64,000 nucleotides of DNA from RAM1 sp050247515 (GTDB taxonomy: Bacteria; Pseudomonadota; Gammaproteobacteria; Burkholderiales; Burkholderiaceae_C), in the NCBI GenBank assembly GCA_050247515.1, contig JBFWUB010000021.1, forward strand, positions 7,921 to 71,920, in the 5' to 3' direction. The notes below the pieces were generated by a model. It had not been told where the DNA came from. It saw only the letters and a program-made list of their open reading frames with translations, and did no database searches. The stretch's first letter is position 1, and the number at the start of each line of letters is the position of its first letter. Position numbers and translations under genes: made by a program. This document shows positions 63,272-64,000 of this stretch, in pieces.

Positions 63272-63756
63272 CTGAAGAGCATTCGATTGCTGCATAAGTT
63301 GCTAGCCAAGAATGGATTCGCTGGTGACCAATGCCACTGGTAGCCTCAGAGTGATCTGGAACAGTTGGCTTCGGCAGACGGAATGACAGCGACGACCATT
63401 GACGAGCATCCAGCAGGCAGCCACTCATATTGCCGCTGTTCCATGGGGACCTGACACTTGATGTTCTCAGTGAAGGTAAACCCCACTTAATCGTCCGCTA
63501 TGGCGCGGCATGAACCGGCGCTTTGGACCCGCTGCAACCTCTTTCCCCGTTGGACTAAGTGACATCTCTGCAGCGATTGCCGACCTTGACCGCAGACAAC
63601 TCAACTTTCGCTATAGGACCGAAAGCGTAGATTTACCTTCTCTCTTAATCGCGTTAACCGTACTGGGTGACAACACATTTCTAGCTTGATTGAGATCAAC
63701 ATCGCGGCGCCTAACAAGTGCATGCTCTGGGACTCTCAACTCGATGGGAGACCATC
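63272..63756. other. Gene-free stretch
   Basis: No convincing gene on either strand; frames are short and broken. The tail (63700-63756) precedes the recombinase-like gene and contains GGGAG 7 bases before its ATG. Confidence 0.5.
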
Positions 63757-64000
63757 ATGGAAAACCCACACAACATCGCGCATCATGAGCCGTGGAACAA
63801 AGGCAAGATCGTCGGGCAAAAGGCGCCCTTCAAGGTGAAGGATATCTGGGCTTTGCGCGTACGCCTTCAGATGCAAGGTCGGGTCCGGGAGCTTGCACTC
63901 TTTAACCTTGGTATTGACAGCAAGCTTCGCGGATGCGACCTTGTTGCACTCAAGGTCCGTGACGTGTCTCATGGTGATCAGATAGCTACGCGAGCTATCG
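63757..64000 (+). CDS. Tyrosine-type recombinase/integrase, 5' part
   Basis: 81 codons are open to the window edge. The N-terminus (WNKGKIVGQKAPFKVKDIWA, then LRVRLQMQGRVRELALFNLG, then IDSKLRGCDLVALKVRDV) resembles a group of compact phage-type integrases in proteobacteria whose start includes the first active-site region (arginine in SKLRGCDL). The remaining catalytic residues are outside the window. Likely the mobility gene of the island or of a smaller insert. Confidence 0.7.
   Translation, partial: MENPHNIAHHEPWNKGKIVGQKAPFKVKDIWALRVRLQMQGRVRELALFNLGIDSKLRGCDLVALKVRDVSHGDQIATRAI

Larger units (their letters stand above)
61620..64000. mobile_element. Putative genomic-island end (continues beyond window)
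   Basis: Starts where ybaK is cut. It holds gene fragments (imuA and an unidentified protein), a controller-type HTH gene, a hypothetical gene and a recombinase-like gene running off the window. GC content is clearly lower after about 62.5 kb than in the rest of the window. A near-perfect 13-bp direct repeat (TTAGCCGATGGCA at 61643, TTAGCCGATGCCA at 61695) lies at the junction. Element type and far end cannot be determined. Confidence 0.5.

Noticed and set aside
62967..63428. 153-codon minus-strand frame through the controller gene
   Set aside because: Runs antisense through the well-supported C protein and its operator; no family resemblance I can support.

Overview
This window is a GC-rich chromosomal segment of a betaproteobacterium, most likely Burkholderiales, family Comamonadaceae. 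The inference rests on protein flavour (GcdH, the RND/TolC set, E. coli-type ArgG, WaaA/WaaC) and on the co-directional block folC - SPOR protein - cvpA - purF - metZ - gltX followed by tRNA-Ala, tRNA-Glu and tRNA-Asp. No database search was possible, so genus is not claimed.

Layout. 1-8.5 kb: 3' part of glutaryl-CoA dehydrogenase, then a TetR regulator with an RND efflux adaptor and pump, an isoaspartate-methyltransferase-like protein, a rhodanese and a TolC-type channel. 8.6-9.8 kb: an AAA/DUF4143 ATPase under a 32-bp perfect palindrome, lying between tolC and waaA. 9.8-13.4 kb (minus): waaA, waaC and a phosphomannomutase, each overlapping the next by 4 bp (LPS core synthesis). 13.5-16.5 kb: an Ada-AlkA fusion glycosylase, Ogt and an EamA transporter. 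16.8-24 kb (minus): the housekeeping block and tRNAs. 24-33 kb: ArsC-like protein, glycine-zipper protein, ECF sigma/anti-sigma pair, ppnP, argG, a Moco-fold periplasmic protein with a hybrid histidine kinase, and an unknown secreted protein. 32.5-33.6 kb: a RES/Xre toxin-antitoxin pair with a visible autoregulated promoter. 33.9-38.2 kb: murB, yajQ, a retropepsin-like protease, an MFS transporter and a low-molecular-weight tyrosine phosphatase.

38.5-42.1 kb is a two-gene anti-phage system: an OLD-family ATPase/TOPRIM nuclease overlapping a UvrD-like helicase, the Gabija (GajA/GajB) architecture. Its base composition is visibly less GC-rich than its neighbours, and it is flanked by about 0.3 kb gene-free stretches. 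42.4-44.2 kb: a MerR regulator divergent from a DUF2938/flavodoxin/DUF2798 operon, with a textbook 19-bp-spacer MerR promoter between them. 44.2-48.1 kb (minus): two SRPBCC proteins, an ankyrin protein, and a tight globin / DUF4388 / Ser-Thr kinase cluster. 48.4-57 kb (minus): LuxR-type response regulator and hybrid kinase, then alpha/beta hydrolase, patatin, an AurF-like diiron protein and a large secreted heparinase-like lipoprotein with a clear terminator. 57-61.6 kb: AraC regulator, a relic of a large-subunit catalase, NhaR-like LysR regulator, zinc-ribbon protein, hemerythrin, RidA and PlsY.

From about 61.6 kb to the window end the DNA changes character. ybaK is cut short at its 5' end; fragments of imuA and of an unidentified protein are fused behind it; and lower-GC genes follow. 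These include a small HTH protein preceded by an almost perfect C-box operator of restriction-modification controller proteins, but without a restriction enzyme or methylase in view. The window ends inside a gene resembling tyrosine recombinases. I read this as one end of an integrated, partly decayed genomic island.
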